Shown here: in pieces, positions 25,056 to 35,488 of the stretch | Layout of the letters: every line of letters begins with the position of its first letter | Position numbering within the stretch: the first letter of the stretch is position 1 | Source of the DNA: Mytilus galloprovincialis | Lineage: Eukaryota > Mollusca > Bivalvia > Mytilida > Mytilidae | NCBI RefSeq assembly: GCF_965363235.1 | Contig: NC_134847.1 | Location: forward strand, 58,436,439 to 58,500,438 | DNA length: 64,000 bases | Direction of reading: 5' to 3' | The notes under the pieces: model-generated | What the model was told of the DNA's origin: nothing | Seen by the model: only the letters and a program-made list of their open reading frames with translations | Databases searched by the model: none | Translations under genes and position numbers: made by a program

Positions 25056-28000
25056 TAGTTTTTTAAAGTGTCATATATTGATTGACATAAATATAAGCAA
25101 CATTATATAAAAATATACACATAAAACAATCAATATCCAGCCATAAAAACGACTTATGAGACACTAAAAAGCTTAAAATTCTATAAAAATTTCAAATATA
25201 TCCCGTAAAAAACATACAAGTCACAAAACATTCACCATTAAAATAAAAAATCACTATATTCAGTAAATATATATTGTTATATATCAGTATTTGTGGTTGG
25301 ATTATGTTTCTGTGTGTAAGAGAGAGTTGTTCCCCTTTTGCCAGGTTTTGTATTTATGTTTGTGACGTCATCTTTGTCTGATTAAAATGTAGAAATGGAA
25401 GCTGATGGGTTTTTATGTGTCCGTATGTAATCGCCTCCATCCATGCTACCAGAGCTATTCCACTAGTCTGTAATAATATATATAAAAAATGTCGAAATCT
25501 GACTTTCTTGATAAAATTTAAATAATAAAACTCTGAAGCTAGTAACAAATTCATAAAGAGCTGTAAACAATTGTTTTGGCAGAAAAATTTATATAAGAAT
25601 TTGCATAGGAAATATTGTATATCATAACAGTTTATAATTTCAATAAATTTATTATCTATATCGAGGCTGTGAAAATCTTGAATCAATTTTGAACATTCAT
25701 GAAAAAGGTTATATCGAATATCGTCATATATAGTGTGCATTCCATAAGAAAATGTTTTTCAGTCTCTACACTGCAACTTTCACAAAACAACAAAGTCTAT
25801 TTTCTACGGATGTAGGCGGCCTGGAGTATCTGTCAGTCTCGTGCGCTAGCGGTAGATCCCCGGAGTTAAACAGAGCCAAAACACGCCTTTCCTGTTTAGA
25901 TATGTTTAAAAACATATAAGGTTCTGTTTTCACACATTGTTTATAACATCTATAAGTGCGCAATTTGTTTCCGTTTTTTACATTACGACGGTCATCAAAA
26001 AGTTCTTCATACCATTCTGTGTTGTACAGCTCATATAGATTTTCACTTATCATATGCATAACTGATTTAGTCGATAATGTTAAGTCATACGTCGGATCCT
26101 TTAGTCTGATCCGATCAACAATCTTATGCACTTCAAATGACCAACCCTTTCTTCTTCTAGATGTCCATTTAAAAGTTTTGTAGGAAATTCTTTGTTGGTC
26201 AGTACGGATCAATTTGCACAAAAGTCTACAATAATTAATTCGTTGTTTGTTTATTGGTGAAGTCCATCCCATATCACCGCTTGAAGCTACGTTCGATGTG
26301 CGCTTTTGTACCGATACGAAATATTTACAGGCTCGGTTTTGTACTGCTGATATGGCACTAAACGATTTTGTGCCCCAGATACCACTACCATAAAGTAAAA
26401 TTGTTTCAACAACGGACGTATACAGTTTATTGTACACATTAAAAGTCATCCCTTCCATGGATTGAGTTTTGTAATTAAAGCACCCAAAGCACGGCTCGCT
26501 GCTTTGACCAGTTCTTTTGCATTTTTTACGAAAGTTAAAAGTTCGTCCATCCATATACAAAGGTATTTGTATGAATCAATGAAGTCAAACAATTTTCCAG
26601 AGCATCGGAACGAAACATATGAACGTAAAAATGACTGTTGACGGAAATGGACAATTTTAGTTTTACCAATATTTACGGATAACTTCCATTCAGCGCACCA
26701 TTCGGTTGCTACATTTAACATACGTTGTAGACTTTCTTTATCTGGAGCTATTAGCGCTATATCGTCCTCGTACAGCAATAAACTGAGACGGAAATCAACA
26801 ATATGCACTCCACATTCGAAAGAGTTTATACGATCTGCCAAAGTATTGATGGAAACCGAAAATAAAGTTGGCGTTAGGATACAGCCCTGCTTCACACCGG
26901 CATCTATACTAAACCAAGGGGTCTGGTCACTATTGATACGAACGGTACATTTTAGGTCATTATACAAGAACTGTCCACGGACACCAACACGCTGTAATCT
27001 AAACCACAGAAGATGGTGTTCAACGGTGACAAAAGCTGTCTTCGTGTCTATAAAGAATACATAAGTTGACTCTCTAGATATTCTTCTGTCGTTCAGAATA
27101 GAATGAAGCGTGTGAAAATCTTCTTCGCAACTACGGTTACGGCGGAACCCATTTTGCTCATCACACAGAATTTCGTTATTTTCCAGCCAAGAGTTAAGTC
27201 TAGTGTTTAAAATGTAACAATATATTTATATTTTACATGGCACGGAAACCAAAGTTGTTCCCCTGTAGTTCATGAGATTTCTGTCGTCTTCAGATCCCGG
27301 TTTTAAAATGGGATTGGTGATACCACTATTCCACTGATACGGAACTTTTCAAAGATTAAAGCAATCACTGATAATTTGATAAAGCAAGTCGTCTATTACC
27401 GCGTTATTCTTTCGTCGGAATTTCATCTATTCCCGTGGCCTTTCGTAATTTCGCGTTTATTACGGCATTAACGACCTCGTCTCTTGAAATTGGTTGATTT
27501 AGCGGTGTAACGTCTATTTCTATGTTGAAACTCGATGCATTAAGTTGGCTATCATCTCCACCATTGCGTTTAAAAAAAATTTGAAAGTCACTCTTCAATT
27601 TATTTAGAACGTCGTTTTTATTCGTTTTTACATTTTTATTTTCATGCATACGAGACCAGAAGCAGTTGAAGAACTGTATGACTAAAAATTACCTTAAAAT
27701 GGATAAATACAAAATAAAACGACCATTGTATTTTGAATGTAAATATTGTTGTATTAAAATGTTTCTTTTTTATACTTAAATATATTCAATAAACTGTCAA
27801 AAGACATCGTTCGAATTAAGAAAAAAATCGGATGGTACTTACTATGTCAGAATTTAATCGTTATTGTATCTGCATGAACTTTAAAATGTTTAATTTATAT
27901 GATAATCTTTGAGTGCTTCAAATTTAAAAGAACTAGCAACCCCAATCACGATGACATATTTCTGTATATGTCAATCGTACATCTAAACAGGTCTCTTTAC

Positions 28001-31000
28001 TAACTGATATTTTCCGAATTTACTCGTTGATGTTGAATGTGATATCAAGTCCACTCATTGAAATAAGCGGTTAGCTTAACTTAGATATTACAAATTGTTT
28101 CCAGTATTGTTTTTTATTTTTACAGTGGAATTGTCAGAACAGGATCATTATTGGACTATGACGAGGGAAAACAACATTTTGACTTAACAATTCGTGTATT
28201 TAATAAAGAGAAAAATGTGAGTTATAATAGAATCGTATACGACTGTTTGTGTGTAAATTTCTCTAAAAACGTCTCCTAACATTTGTGTCTAACCATGACT
28301 TTATTCCAAAGTGCTCTCAATATTTATAACATTTCCACTATGACAGCTTGGTGTGTGCATTTGAGGTTTTTAAAAACTGTTTCGCTATAATGGGATATAC
28401 TATAAAAATTGTAAGGCCTAAACATTGCACTGATGTTGATTTTTGCAAATTATTAGTTAATAATATAAACATTTGGTATATTTTAACTCAAATTATAAAA
28501 AAAAGTAACCATGTTTTGTCATTCAGATACTCATTTGACAATTGTTATTGGTCAATGATGTCTGATGAATATTTCTGCAAACACATGTCATGTTACTATT
28601 GTATAAAAATTGTATTAATCAACCATCTTTAACGATAAATAACATTACAAATGTATGGATATGAGAAGTCTTGATATACAATGTTTATAGTTATCATAGG
28701 TACTAGGATTATAATTTAGTACGCCAGACGCGCGTTTCGTTTACATCAGACTCATCAGTGACGCTCATATCAAAATATTTATAAAGCCAAACAAATATTA
28801 AACGTGTATGATACACGATCTTTAAAATATCGCATTCCTGTGGTTTTGAACAATTTTAAGATTATGACCATTTTATGTGTGATAAATTCACAAGAAATAA
28901 TCCAAATCCTCTTGTTGACCTACAATATCTACTTAAACTCGTTCACAAATCTTCAAAATGAAAATTAACTTGAAGTGATATATGTTTTGATAACTCCATT
29001 TTAGATGATTGCAACAATTCGATTGGCTATTGAAGTTCTGGATGCAAATGACAACTCTCCGGAGTTTTCACAGCATCTTTACACATTTGCCTTACCAGAA
29101 GATATAACAGCTGATACTGTTATTGGAGTTGTTAAGGTAGGTTTGCCATTTGATACAAGACTTTTTGGTTTGAATGCACTTGGAGTTCTGTATTTTTTGT
29201 TATTTTGCTTTTTAAATGATTTGACTGAGCACAGATGGTTGATATAAATCCTCATCGTTTTTATTTGTTTCATTATTTATTATTAGCTAAGTCAGCAGTT
29301 TGACGAGTTTAGGTATTTGCCTTTGTTTCAGATTTCATCATTTTCTATTGCTGCTTTACATATAGGTTATACTTTTAATAAGAGTACTTATTGTTGGTAA
29401 AGTATATCATAACTAGTTTAATCGGTTCAGATCATACTACTTTCACATGTAAATTATAATCGAGAAGGTTATCATACTATTTTTTTCTAATAGGCTACAG
29501 ATAAAGACACTGGAAATAATTCTGCAATTCAATATTCCTTGCAGAGCAGCATGTACGTACATATATTGTTTCAATGATTTCCTTTAAATTGTTTTAAATG
29601 ACACAACAAAGTAAATGAAATTGAAAATATAGCTTTGTTTGTGTTAAAATTATTGCTAATAAGAATCACAATAAAATTCAAAATGGAGCGGATTTCAGCA
29701 CCTATATGTCATCATAAGGTTTTCAACAATAAGGAAACCTCTAAATTTAGTCGCCTTAAACGTCTATGACGTGACATGATAATAAGCATATCACGTGTTA
29801 ACTATAATGCACAATGTTCTTCGCTGATTGTTGAAAGTGCAGATCGTGGTGCAAATTTCTGTTGTTGATTTGTTGCAACCGTCACAACATTCGTAGATTA
29901 TTATAAGAAATATAAGTATCAGATATATCAGTCGAGCCTAGTCGAATAATAGTCATTTAAGAAGAATTTGCATGAAGATTGACCATAGTTTTGATAATGT
30001 TTAAATGTTATTATTATATACTTCAATGATTCATCTAAATCACAAAAATACAAACAAAAGTGTGTTATAATTTGTACCATATAACCCACAAAAGAATAAA
30101 TCTGTCATGTCAACATTTATCAGTTAAAAGTGAAATATACGATCTATTTGTAGTGACTCGACAACATTTCTAGTCGGTTCAAACGGTAATATCAGAATGA
30201 AGGATTCACATAATGATATGAAAAGTCTGTATCAGATAACCGTGGTAGCATCTGATGGCGGTGCTCCTCAGTTAAGATCCTTCGCTCAGATATTGGTAAG
30301 TAATGTCATTTTATTGCTTTGTGCTGATACATAACATAGCTGATATATAACATATATAACAGTAATTAATTTTTGATGATTGATATTTTTTTTTTTGCTT
30401 TTTTGAAATCTGAGCCAACAAAATGGAAATAACAACGTTAATCAATGTAACAGCAACATAATCCCCCAACAAAAGAGTTACAAACTATATTTGATATTAA
30501 TGTTTCACAAATATTTATTTTTGAGATGCCTTAAATCCGTATATGTGTCTTTGTTTTTTAAACATATCAGACGTTATGCCTCCTTTTTGGTCGAATCGGT
30601 TTCTTCAATGCTAGTTGATGAATTTGTACAGTATTTCAAAGAAATTCAGATGTTTCCCTTATGATAAATTCGATATTGTATTGACTTCAATTAATCCAGA
30701 ATTTGTAATGAAATAATATTCATAAACCTGCAGATCATTTTATTTATTGACTAAACAGATTTATAAAATAAATAAAGTGTCTCATTAATAATTTTATCGT
30801 TTCTAAACTACTTTTTTTTTACTTTCAGATTACACGAGTTAGTATAGTCGAATCACAAGTAAAGTTTGGTACACCATTAGTGGAGAAAAAATTAAAAGAA
30901 AAGAAAGATGAACTTGAGAGGTTTGCAAAATAGTACAATATAATTTATGCTTAAACTTGTCGAAGCAAATGGTAATGTATATCAACGCTTTGGTATTACT

Positions 31001-34000
31001 AATCACATTTAGAAGTAGATTTTGAGACATTTAGAAATGAGATAGATCAAAGATATTAAGATTAATGCAGAATTAATTGAACATCAAGATTATATTTAGT
31101 TAAAAAGTGTTGTTCCAAAGACGGCTAAGTCCTAGGGTAGAAAAAACTAGGTGTTTTGAATAATTTGGCATTTTTTAATCAGATAATTTATAGAAAATGT
31201 ACATGTCAACTATTTTGCATTTCTACCCTCAAATACTGACTACTCGGCTGGTGGTGCCATCAGTGAAGATACATCCACCATGCAGCAGTGGTATCGATCT
31301 ACCTATTGGTAAATAATCACCAAAGGTATTTGTTAAGAATCATCAAAGGTATTTGTTGAGAATCACCAAATGTACCAAGCTAATATTTGATAAGGTAAAA
31401 GCGCTTTTTGAATATATAAGACTCGACAGTGAGATCAAATCAAAACAGAAGTTTAAATCAAATACGAATTTGTAGAGCTCCTACGTGATATTTGTATCGT
31501 CAGCGTCCTGATTTAATCAGCAACAATGTTCAGTGGGATTTTAATTTTTGTTTTTTTCCTAATTTACAGACAAATTGGTGCCATTCTGAAGATCAAAACT
31601 CATATAGAGGGCGTTAAGGGTGTAAAACTGAAGAATCAAAATCAACAAATAAGGTAGACATTTGTATAAATGTATAAACATTAGTACTGTAATTTTTTGT
31701 GCACCGCACTATCACCATGACATGAGTTACTATACATCGAAAAGTTTTGACGATATCAATAATGAATTTTAAAATACATATTTAAGTTAAACAACATTGT
31801 CTTTTTTTGATATTTTTAGTTGATAATTGATGATTGTTGTTTGTCTTAAGTCCAGTGGCAAATAGTCCAGACGAGAACAAATCAATATAACTTGAATATT
31901 ATGGAATGTTGAATAGGGATATCAATGTTGCCTTAAATGCTACCTAAGACTTCTACATAGAGTTGTTTTGTGGGATCTTCAACGAACAGCGTGTCCACAA
32001 TTTTGATCGGACGATGCTGGGAATTTATATTCTCGCACAATATACTGCCAGTCGAAAGAAAACCCGTATTTCGTTATCCAAGTTTATAACCAATGGTGAT
32101 ATTCTTTATGCAAAAATTTACTATGAACAAGTTGTATATCAAATGCGCCTAGAATAAATAGAGTATTGAATGACCTTTCCCTCATTCTGTTTACTAAGTT
32201 CCGGAGTAAATTCAGTTCAAAAATACAAATCCAACTTATTTTTAATCTTGCATTAATCAGACTGTTATTTCTGTTTTCAGAGTCACCAAATACACTACAC
32301 CGTGTTCTAATACACATACAGTTCTAAATTTCTTTATGCAATTATCTTCGAGTATTAAGATTATATATTTGACACTGATCTAGCAATCATTTTTTTGTCT
32401 AGGTCTTATATGTATATTTCTGGAAAATACAACAATGAAACGGTCATAACTGCCTCCACACTTAGAGTGTAAGTACGGAATACTATTAATTTGAAAAGCA
32501 TTTTTTATAACTTTTTTTTAAAAATGAAGTCTTAGACGAGGTTGAACACAGAAATATGGAAAGTGCGAATTCTTACCAAATATACATCTTTCCAATGGAA
32601 ATATTCTGGGTCGAATCGGCGCAAAAATCAGTATCGTAAAACTCAAGCCATTGTCACGATTGTGTTTAAAAACGTTTCGTATAGATTTTTTTTCTGAATT
32701 ACACGTTGAACGCAGTACAGTTAATTTTAAACGATTTACAAAATTCATTTTTATTTGTAATATAGAAAATTATATCTCTATATTACAGTATGATATTGGA
32801 ACACATGTCAGAAATCCAGGCTTTATTTGGAAACCAGAGGACAATATATCTACCTAGCCTTCATAGGGAGGGTATTCGTGCTGTAGAAATTGCTTTAATT
32901 GCTATTGGTGGTGTGATATTTATTGCCAGTATTATTCTCATCATCGTTATTCGAAAGCAATGGGGACTCTACACTATAAAGTAAGTAGTTACAATATTCA
33001 TGTATAAGAGTAGACAAATGCTCATATGAGGTTGCATAGGAGTATAGCAATTTGAGGTGTCCATCTTAGACAGACAATTATTGTGGAGATTTTTTTAAAT
33101 AAACAAACAAAGGAAATGGAAATTTCATGGGTTGTCTTCCCCAGGCACATGTTACCTTAGACGAATTTGGCACAACTGTTTGAAATGTTTAGTCCTCAAT
33201 GCTCTTCAATTTTTGTTTGGCTTTATTATTATTTGTATCTGAGCATGAGTTTTTGGTTGACGAACCGCGCGTCTTGCGTATTATATTATAAGCTTGGTAC
33301 CTTTGATAACTATCTACACCACTGGGTCGATACCACTGCTGCTGTATGTGTCATCGCCGAGGGTTTCACCAGCCCAGTATTCAGCACCTCGATGTTAACA
33401 TAATTATCAATTCTATGGTCATTTTTATGAATTAACTGTTTGCAAAAGCACCAATTATTCTAAATACTAAGGATTTTTGTACCCAAGGCATAGATTGCCT
33501 TATACGTATTTTGCACAATGTTTTGGAATTTTGGACCCTCAATCCTCTTCAACTTGATAATACTTGTTTGGCTATATTACTACTTTTATCTGAGCGTCAC
33601 TGATAAGTCTTTTGTTGACGAAACGCGGGTCTGGCGCAAATATAAACTTTCAATCCTGGTATTTAAGATGAGTTTATTTGCAACCTTTTTGAAATTTTCA
33701 CTTAAACTGTGAGTTTTGTTTTCTTTTAAATAAAAGATGTGGGGTGTTCGTCAATGAAACGATGATATAAAAAGACTTTTAGAGTGAATCGTACGGTCTT
33801 AAACTAAAGTTAAGTGTTTATCAAATATGTTAGGTGCGAAATCACTTAGTGTTAGTGACTTAATTGTACTATCTATAATATGTATATCTTCAATTATTTT
33901 TTTTTATCTTTATTTCAGACAACAGAAGTTTGATCGGCTTCATAGCAATTTGATTCGTAAAAGTTCGTTATATGAATCACAGGAAATAAAGGTTCGACTT

Positions 34001-34816
34001 GACGATGAAACATCTGACTATGCTGGCTCGCTAAATACACAGGAAGTGGAAATAAGTCAAAGCAGTAACGCAGCATCTCTTGATGCTACAGCTTTTTCTA
34101 ATCCTGTTTACGAAAGTATGCACGAAACTACAATGACAATATCGCCATCAACAGCTGCTGCCACCAACGAAGCACTGGAAAGTCTACAAGACTTGGCAGA
34201 GAGACTAAATATAGAAGATAAACCATCAAATGTAGATGGAACATTAGAAGAACATTCGGAACAAACTTTTGTTAAAAGTGCAGATGGTACCCAAATTGTA
34301 ACATCTGTAGAGACATACGATGATATTGATATGAGTGGATACAGTAACTTTGAAATTAATGAACAAGACAATATACCACGTATTGAATCCTCTAACTTAA
34401 TGAAATTCGAATCAGATCAGTCATTATTTGACCAAGATGCTGAAAATGGAGAACACAAATACGAAGATCAGGACAATGAACCAAACATCGACTATAATGA
34501 TAAACAAGTTCGGTTCTCTTCCATTGTTCTGGATACAGAAGACGACGTATTCCATCCACTGAAGGAGGAAACAATTACCCCTGCACATTTTGAGTATGAT
34601 AGTGATCGTGATGACAGGGAAAGTATGGGGAGCTCCTTTCCTGATCTCTCTAAACTCATGCACCACTACTCTGACGAAACAGATAGGGCAGATGAAGAAA
34701 TTCACTCACCAATGGACTTTTTAAAAGCTGATGAAATCCGACGAACTCCGACTGATAATGGAACATTTCACTTTGGATTTAGAGCATCTAAACAGGATGA
34801 AATAACAAAATTTTGA
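14252..34816 (+). CDS. Complete 24-exon cadherin-like type I membrane protein (about 1132 aa)
   Basis: Exons: 14252-14309, 14737-14814, 15231-15361, 15681-15722, 16977-17072, 17828-17938, 18868-18975, 19841-19940, 20243-20349, 21153-21326, 21985-22119, 22463-22606, 23448-23626, 24163-24280, 24645-24706, 28126-28216, 29005-29136, 29494-29552, 30154-30295, 30829-30920, 31570-31653, 32403-32468, 32789-32980, 33919-34816. They total 3399 nt with consistent phases and one stop. Order: signal peptide (1-21), a Cys-rich N-terminal part, about six EC repeats, a membrane-proximal non-EC domain, one helix (about 802-824) and an acidic tail of about 308 residues. EC calcium motifs seen: DVDDMDPVF, DTNDNKPIF, DKNDNGPVF, DANDNSPEF. 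The intron after 23626 uses a GC donor. Likely an adhesion or recognition receptor; I cannot assign a vertebrate orthologue. It sits 9.2 kb after a paralogue in the same orientation. Confidence 0.88.
17266..17545 (+). repeat. Interspersed repeat family B copy (intron 5)
   Basis: AATAAAATTGAGAATGGAAA, CAACCCGACCATAGAGCAGA, CACCCGGAGGAGTCCTTCAG, GTGACAATGGACGTCAT and AGAGGCTCCTGACTTGGGAC occur in order. Nearly full length and well conserved. Confidence 0.8.
18252..18545 (+). repeat. Interspersed repeat family A copy, near full length (intron 6)
   Basis: AGAAGATGTGGTTTGATTGC, GAGACAACTCTCCACAAGAG, GAGCAAAGCCTATACCGCAT, AGCTATAAAAGGCCCCGAAA and CAGGCTCCTGACTTGAGACA are present. This copy shows that family A ends in a CTCCTGACTT box like that of family B, so the two may share a tail. 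Confidence 0.8.
19104..19338. mobile_element. Foldback (hairpin) element with about 110-bp arms (intron 7)
   Basis: The left arm (from 19106: TTGCCTGCTTATTATTTGAA) and right arm (ending 19336: TTCAAATAATAAGCAGGCAA) are inverted copies. They continue inward through CAGATTCCACCACC, ATCTCGTGTAATAC and CGAGACAGTTA to a short centre near 19215. A few substitutions separate the arms. It has no coding capacity: a MITE-like foldback. Confidence 0.85.
19841..22606 (+). other. Exons 8-12 of cadherin-like gene: EC2 and EC3
   Basis: Typical EC signatures appear in order: AHDRDSGTGKQDIEFEVY, FDINRKTGEVKL, DTNDNKPIF, then HASDKDSGNNAVVIYSI, FQINENSGEILV and DKNDNGPVF. These give the DRD/DKD, beta-strand and DxNDNxPxF calcium-site elements of two complete repeats. 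Exon junction phases are 0/1, 1/0, 0/0, 0/0. Confidence 0.85.
20817..20982 (-). repeat. Interspersed repeat family A, reverse copy (intron 9)
   Basis: On the minus strand it reads AAGATGTGATGTGATTGCAA, ATGAGACAACTATCCACTAG, CACCGTGCGG and ACGAAATGACGAATGTAAAA in family A order. Confidence 0.75.
23205..23402 (+). repeat. Interspersed repeat family D copy (intron 12)
   Basis: Family D is defined by CACTCCAAGGAAAATTC, AACGAAAGGTCC, AAACGGCAAAATCAAAA, CACATCAAACGAATGGATAA, GGACTTGGTACAGGCATTTT and TAGCTAGCTAAACCTCTCAC. Matching copies lie at 57445-57610 and 60043-60245. The right end falls shortly before exon 13. Confidence 0.75.
23815..23965 (+). repeat. Interspersed repeat family F fragment (intron 13)
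   Basis: Family F is defined by CTCAATGCTCTTCAA, TTTGGCTTT, TGAGCGTCACTGATGAGTCT, TTTTGTAGACGAAACGCG and ATCCTGGTA. This copy has CTCAATGCTCTTCATTTGGC, TGAGCGTCACTGGTGCGTCT and TTTTGTAGACGATTCCTGAC. Confidence 0.72.
24303..24366 (-). repeat. Interspersed repeat family B, short reverse fragment (intron 14)
   Basis: Read on minus: AAAATTGAGAATGGAAATGG, GGAATATGTCAAAGAGACAA and CAATCCGACCAA, the 5' part of family B only. It starts 23 bases after exon 14. Confidence 0.75.
25013..27695 (-). mobile_element. 5'-truncated LINE (non-LTR retrotransposon) with GTAA microsatellite tail (intron 15)
   Basis: Minus-strand frames code the end of a LINE ORF2. The reverse transcriptase part has QNGFRRNRSCEEDFHTL, YVFFIDTKTAF, GVKQGCILTPTLFSV and YEDDIALIAPDKESLQRML, the last holding the catalytic DD. 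Downstream parts (TKIVHFR, LYGSGIWGTKSFSAI, then the C-terminal region to about 25354) are split by frame changes near 26450-26560 and 25740-25766. A (GTAA)n run at 25013-25055 on the plus strand forms the 3' tail, as in CR1/L2/RTE-type LINEs. The endonuclease part is missing. Clade not resolved. It accounts for most of the 3.4-kb intron between exons 15 and 16. Confidence 0.85.
28126..30920 (+). other. Exons 16-20 of cadherin-like gene: EC5 end, EC6 and linker
   Basis: LLDYDEGKQHFDLTIRV and DANDNSPEF close EC5. ALPEDITADTVIGVVKATD, KDTGNNSAIQYSL and ITVVASDGGAPQLRSFAQI form EC6. No DxNDN motif follows; exon 20 instead gives a Lys/Glu-rich linker (KKLKEKKDELE), which suggests the EC array ends here. 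Confidence 0.82.
28690..28790 (-). repeat. Interspersed repeat family F, reverse fragment (intron 16)
   Basis: Contains CTAGGATTATAATTTAGTAC, GCCAGACGCGCGTTTCGT and CTCATCAGTGACGCTCATAT, the reverse of the family F core. Confidence 0.75.
31220..31400 (-). repeat. Interspersed repeat family F, reverse fragment (intron 20)
   Basis: CTCGGCTGGTGGTGCCATCA, ATACATCCACCATGCAGCAG and TGGTATCGATCTACCTATTG are diverged reverse matches to the CACTGGGTCGATGCCACT part of family F. A short internal duplication of the CACCAAAGGTATTTG box follows. Confidence 0.6.
31570..32980 (+). other. Exons 21-23 of cadherin-like gene: membrane-proximal domain and transmembrane helix
   Basis: About 70 residues with alternating strand-helix pattern precede the helix. 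VKGVKLKNQNQ, SYMYISGKYNNETV and MILEHMSEIQALFG align with the 1627-3619 exons of the first gene. It does not resemble an EC repeat. It recalls the ferredoxin-like SEA or membrane-adjacent domains of some cadherins, but this is inference. The helix is VEIALIAIGGVIFIASIIL and a few more residues, followed by RKQ. Confidence 0.72.
31845..31935 (+). repeat. Short interspersed repeat, CAGTGGCAAATA family (intron 21)
   Basis: CTTAAGTCCAGTGGCAAATA followed by GACGAGAACAAATC. Related boxes occur at about 2618-2660 (TACGTCTAGTGGCAAATATT) and 23035-23070 (CATTCAGTGGCAAATATTTC). Confidence 0.5.
33105..33700 (+). repeat. Interspersed repeat family F, two tandem copies (intron 23)
   Basis: The first copy has TAGTCCTCAATGCTCTTCAA, ACCACTGGGTCGATACCACT and TTTCACCAGCCCAGTATTCA. 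The second restarts at TTGGAATTTTGGACCCTCAA (33522) with TGAGCGTCACTGATAAGTCT and GACGAAACGCGGGTCTGGCG. This pair fixes the order of the family: after the CAGCCCAG part the unit joins back to its own start. Confidence 0.8.
33919..34816 (+). other. Terminal exon of cadherin-like gene: cytoplasmic tail
   Basis: Acidic, Ser-rich tail in a single exon like that of the paralogue. It carries SDYAGS, SNPVY, LQDLAERLNIED and NEPNIDYNDKQVRFS, then IVLDTEDDVFHPL. An upstream in-frame ATG at 33827 and hydrophobic codons before 33919 are intronic: the acceptor TTTATTTCAG ends at 33918 and the preceding exon needs phase 2. Confidence 0.85.
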
Positions 34817-34832
34817 TTTGATCTTTAATTCA

Positions 34833-34838
34833 ATTAAA
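34833..34838 (+). promoter_or_regulatory. Weak candidate polyadenylation signal ATTAAA
   Basis: ATTAAA lies 17 bases after the stop of the second cadherin-like gene. It is the only near-canonical hexamer I noted close by, and it is unusually near the stop, so the real site may be elsewhere. Confidence 0.2.
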
Positions 34839-34839
34839 A

Positions 34840-35488
34840 AATTTGAATATATCAACTTTTAGTTATAGTATTGTATTACATACATGTATCTATACATTAG
34901 CCGCTCCATCATATATCAGGTACTGTTAAAAATCCTAAACGAAGCATACGCAAAAAAGCATCACTTGAATAACGAAAAATATTTTAGTATCTATGTCTAT
35001 TTATCCAAGCAAACTAGGAAACTAGACAACCAATTCAGACTTCAAATCTTTTCAGACTTTAAATGTAGGATTACAAAGGTACCAAACATTTCCAGTTATA
35101 AATTATTAGCTTGAATTTCAATTTTGAGAGTATATACATGTTCATATATAAATGTATACTTTTGAAACACATATCTGAATTCGCACATGGGGTACAACAA
35201 CGTATAAATGAATTTAATTTAAAAAAAACATACAAGACTAACAAAGGACAGGCTCAAAAATGCGATGGGGTTATACCTCTAGACAATATAAACTAAAGAA
35301 ACACATAGCAATACGCACAGTAAAAATCAGTTTAAAAAAAAGTCTGAGTCTGATGTCAGAATTGGTAAGAAAAAAAAACTCAGCAAAATGACAATGATGC
35401 AAAAATTAACAAAGGACTACTAACAGTTAATGACATGTAAGCTACAGACCTCAATTAAAATGCTTGAAAGATTATTTAAGAATTGAAA
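34840..35488. other. Intergenic stretch after second cadherin-like gene
   Basis: AT-rich, no gene seen. Frames at 34884-35296 lack splice context or recognisable content. Probably includes the 3' UTR of the upstream gene. Confidence 0.4.

Noticed and set aside
28348-28632. 94-residue frame between exons 16 and 17
   Set aside because: Flanking exons join in phase without it, and it has no acceptor in the right phase.
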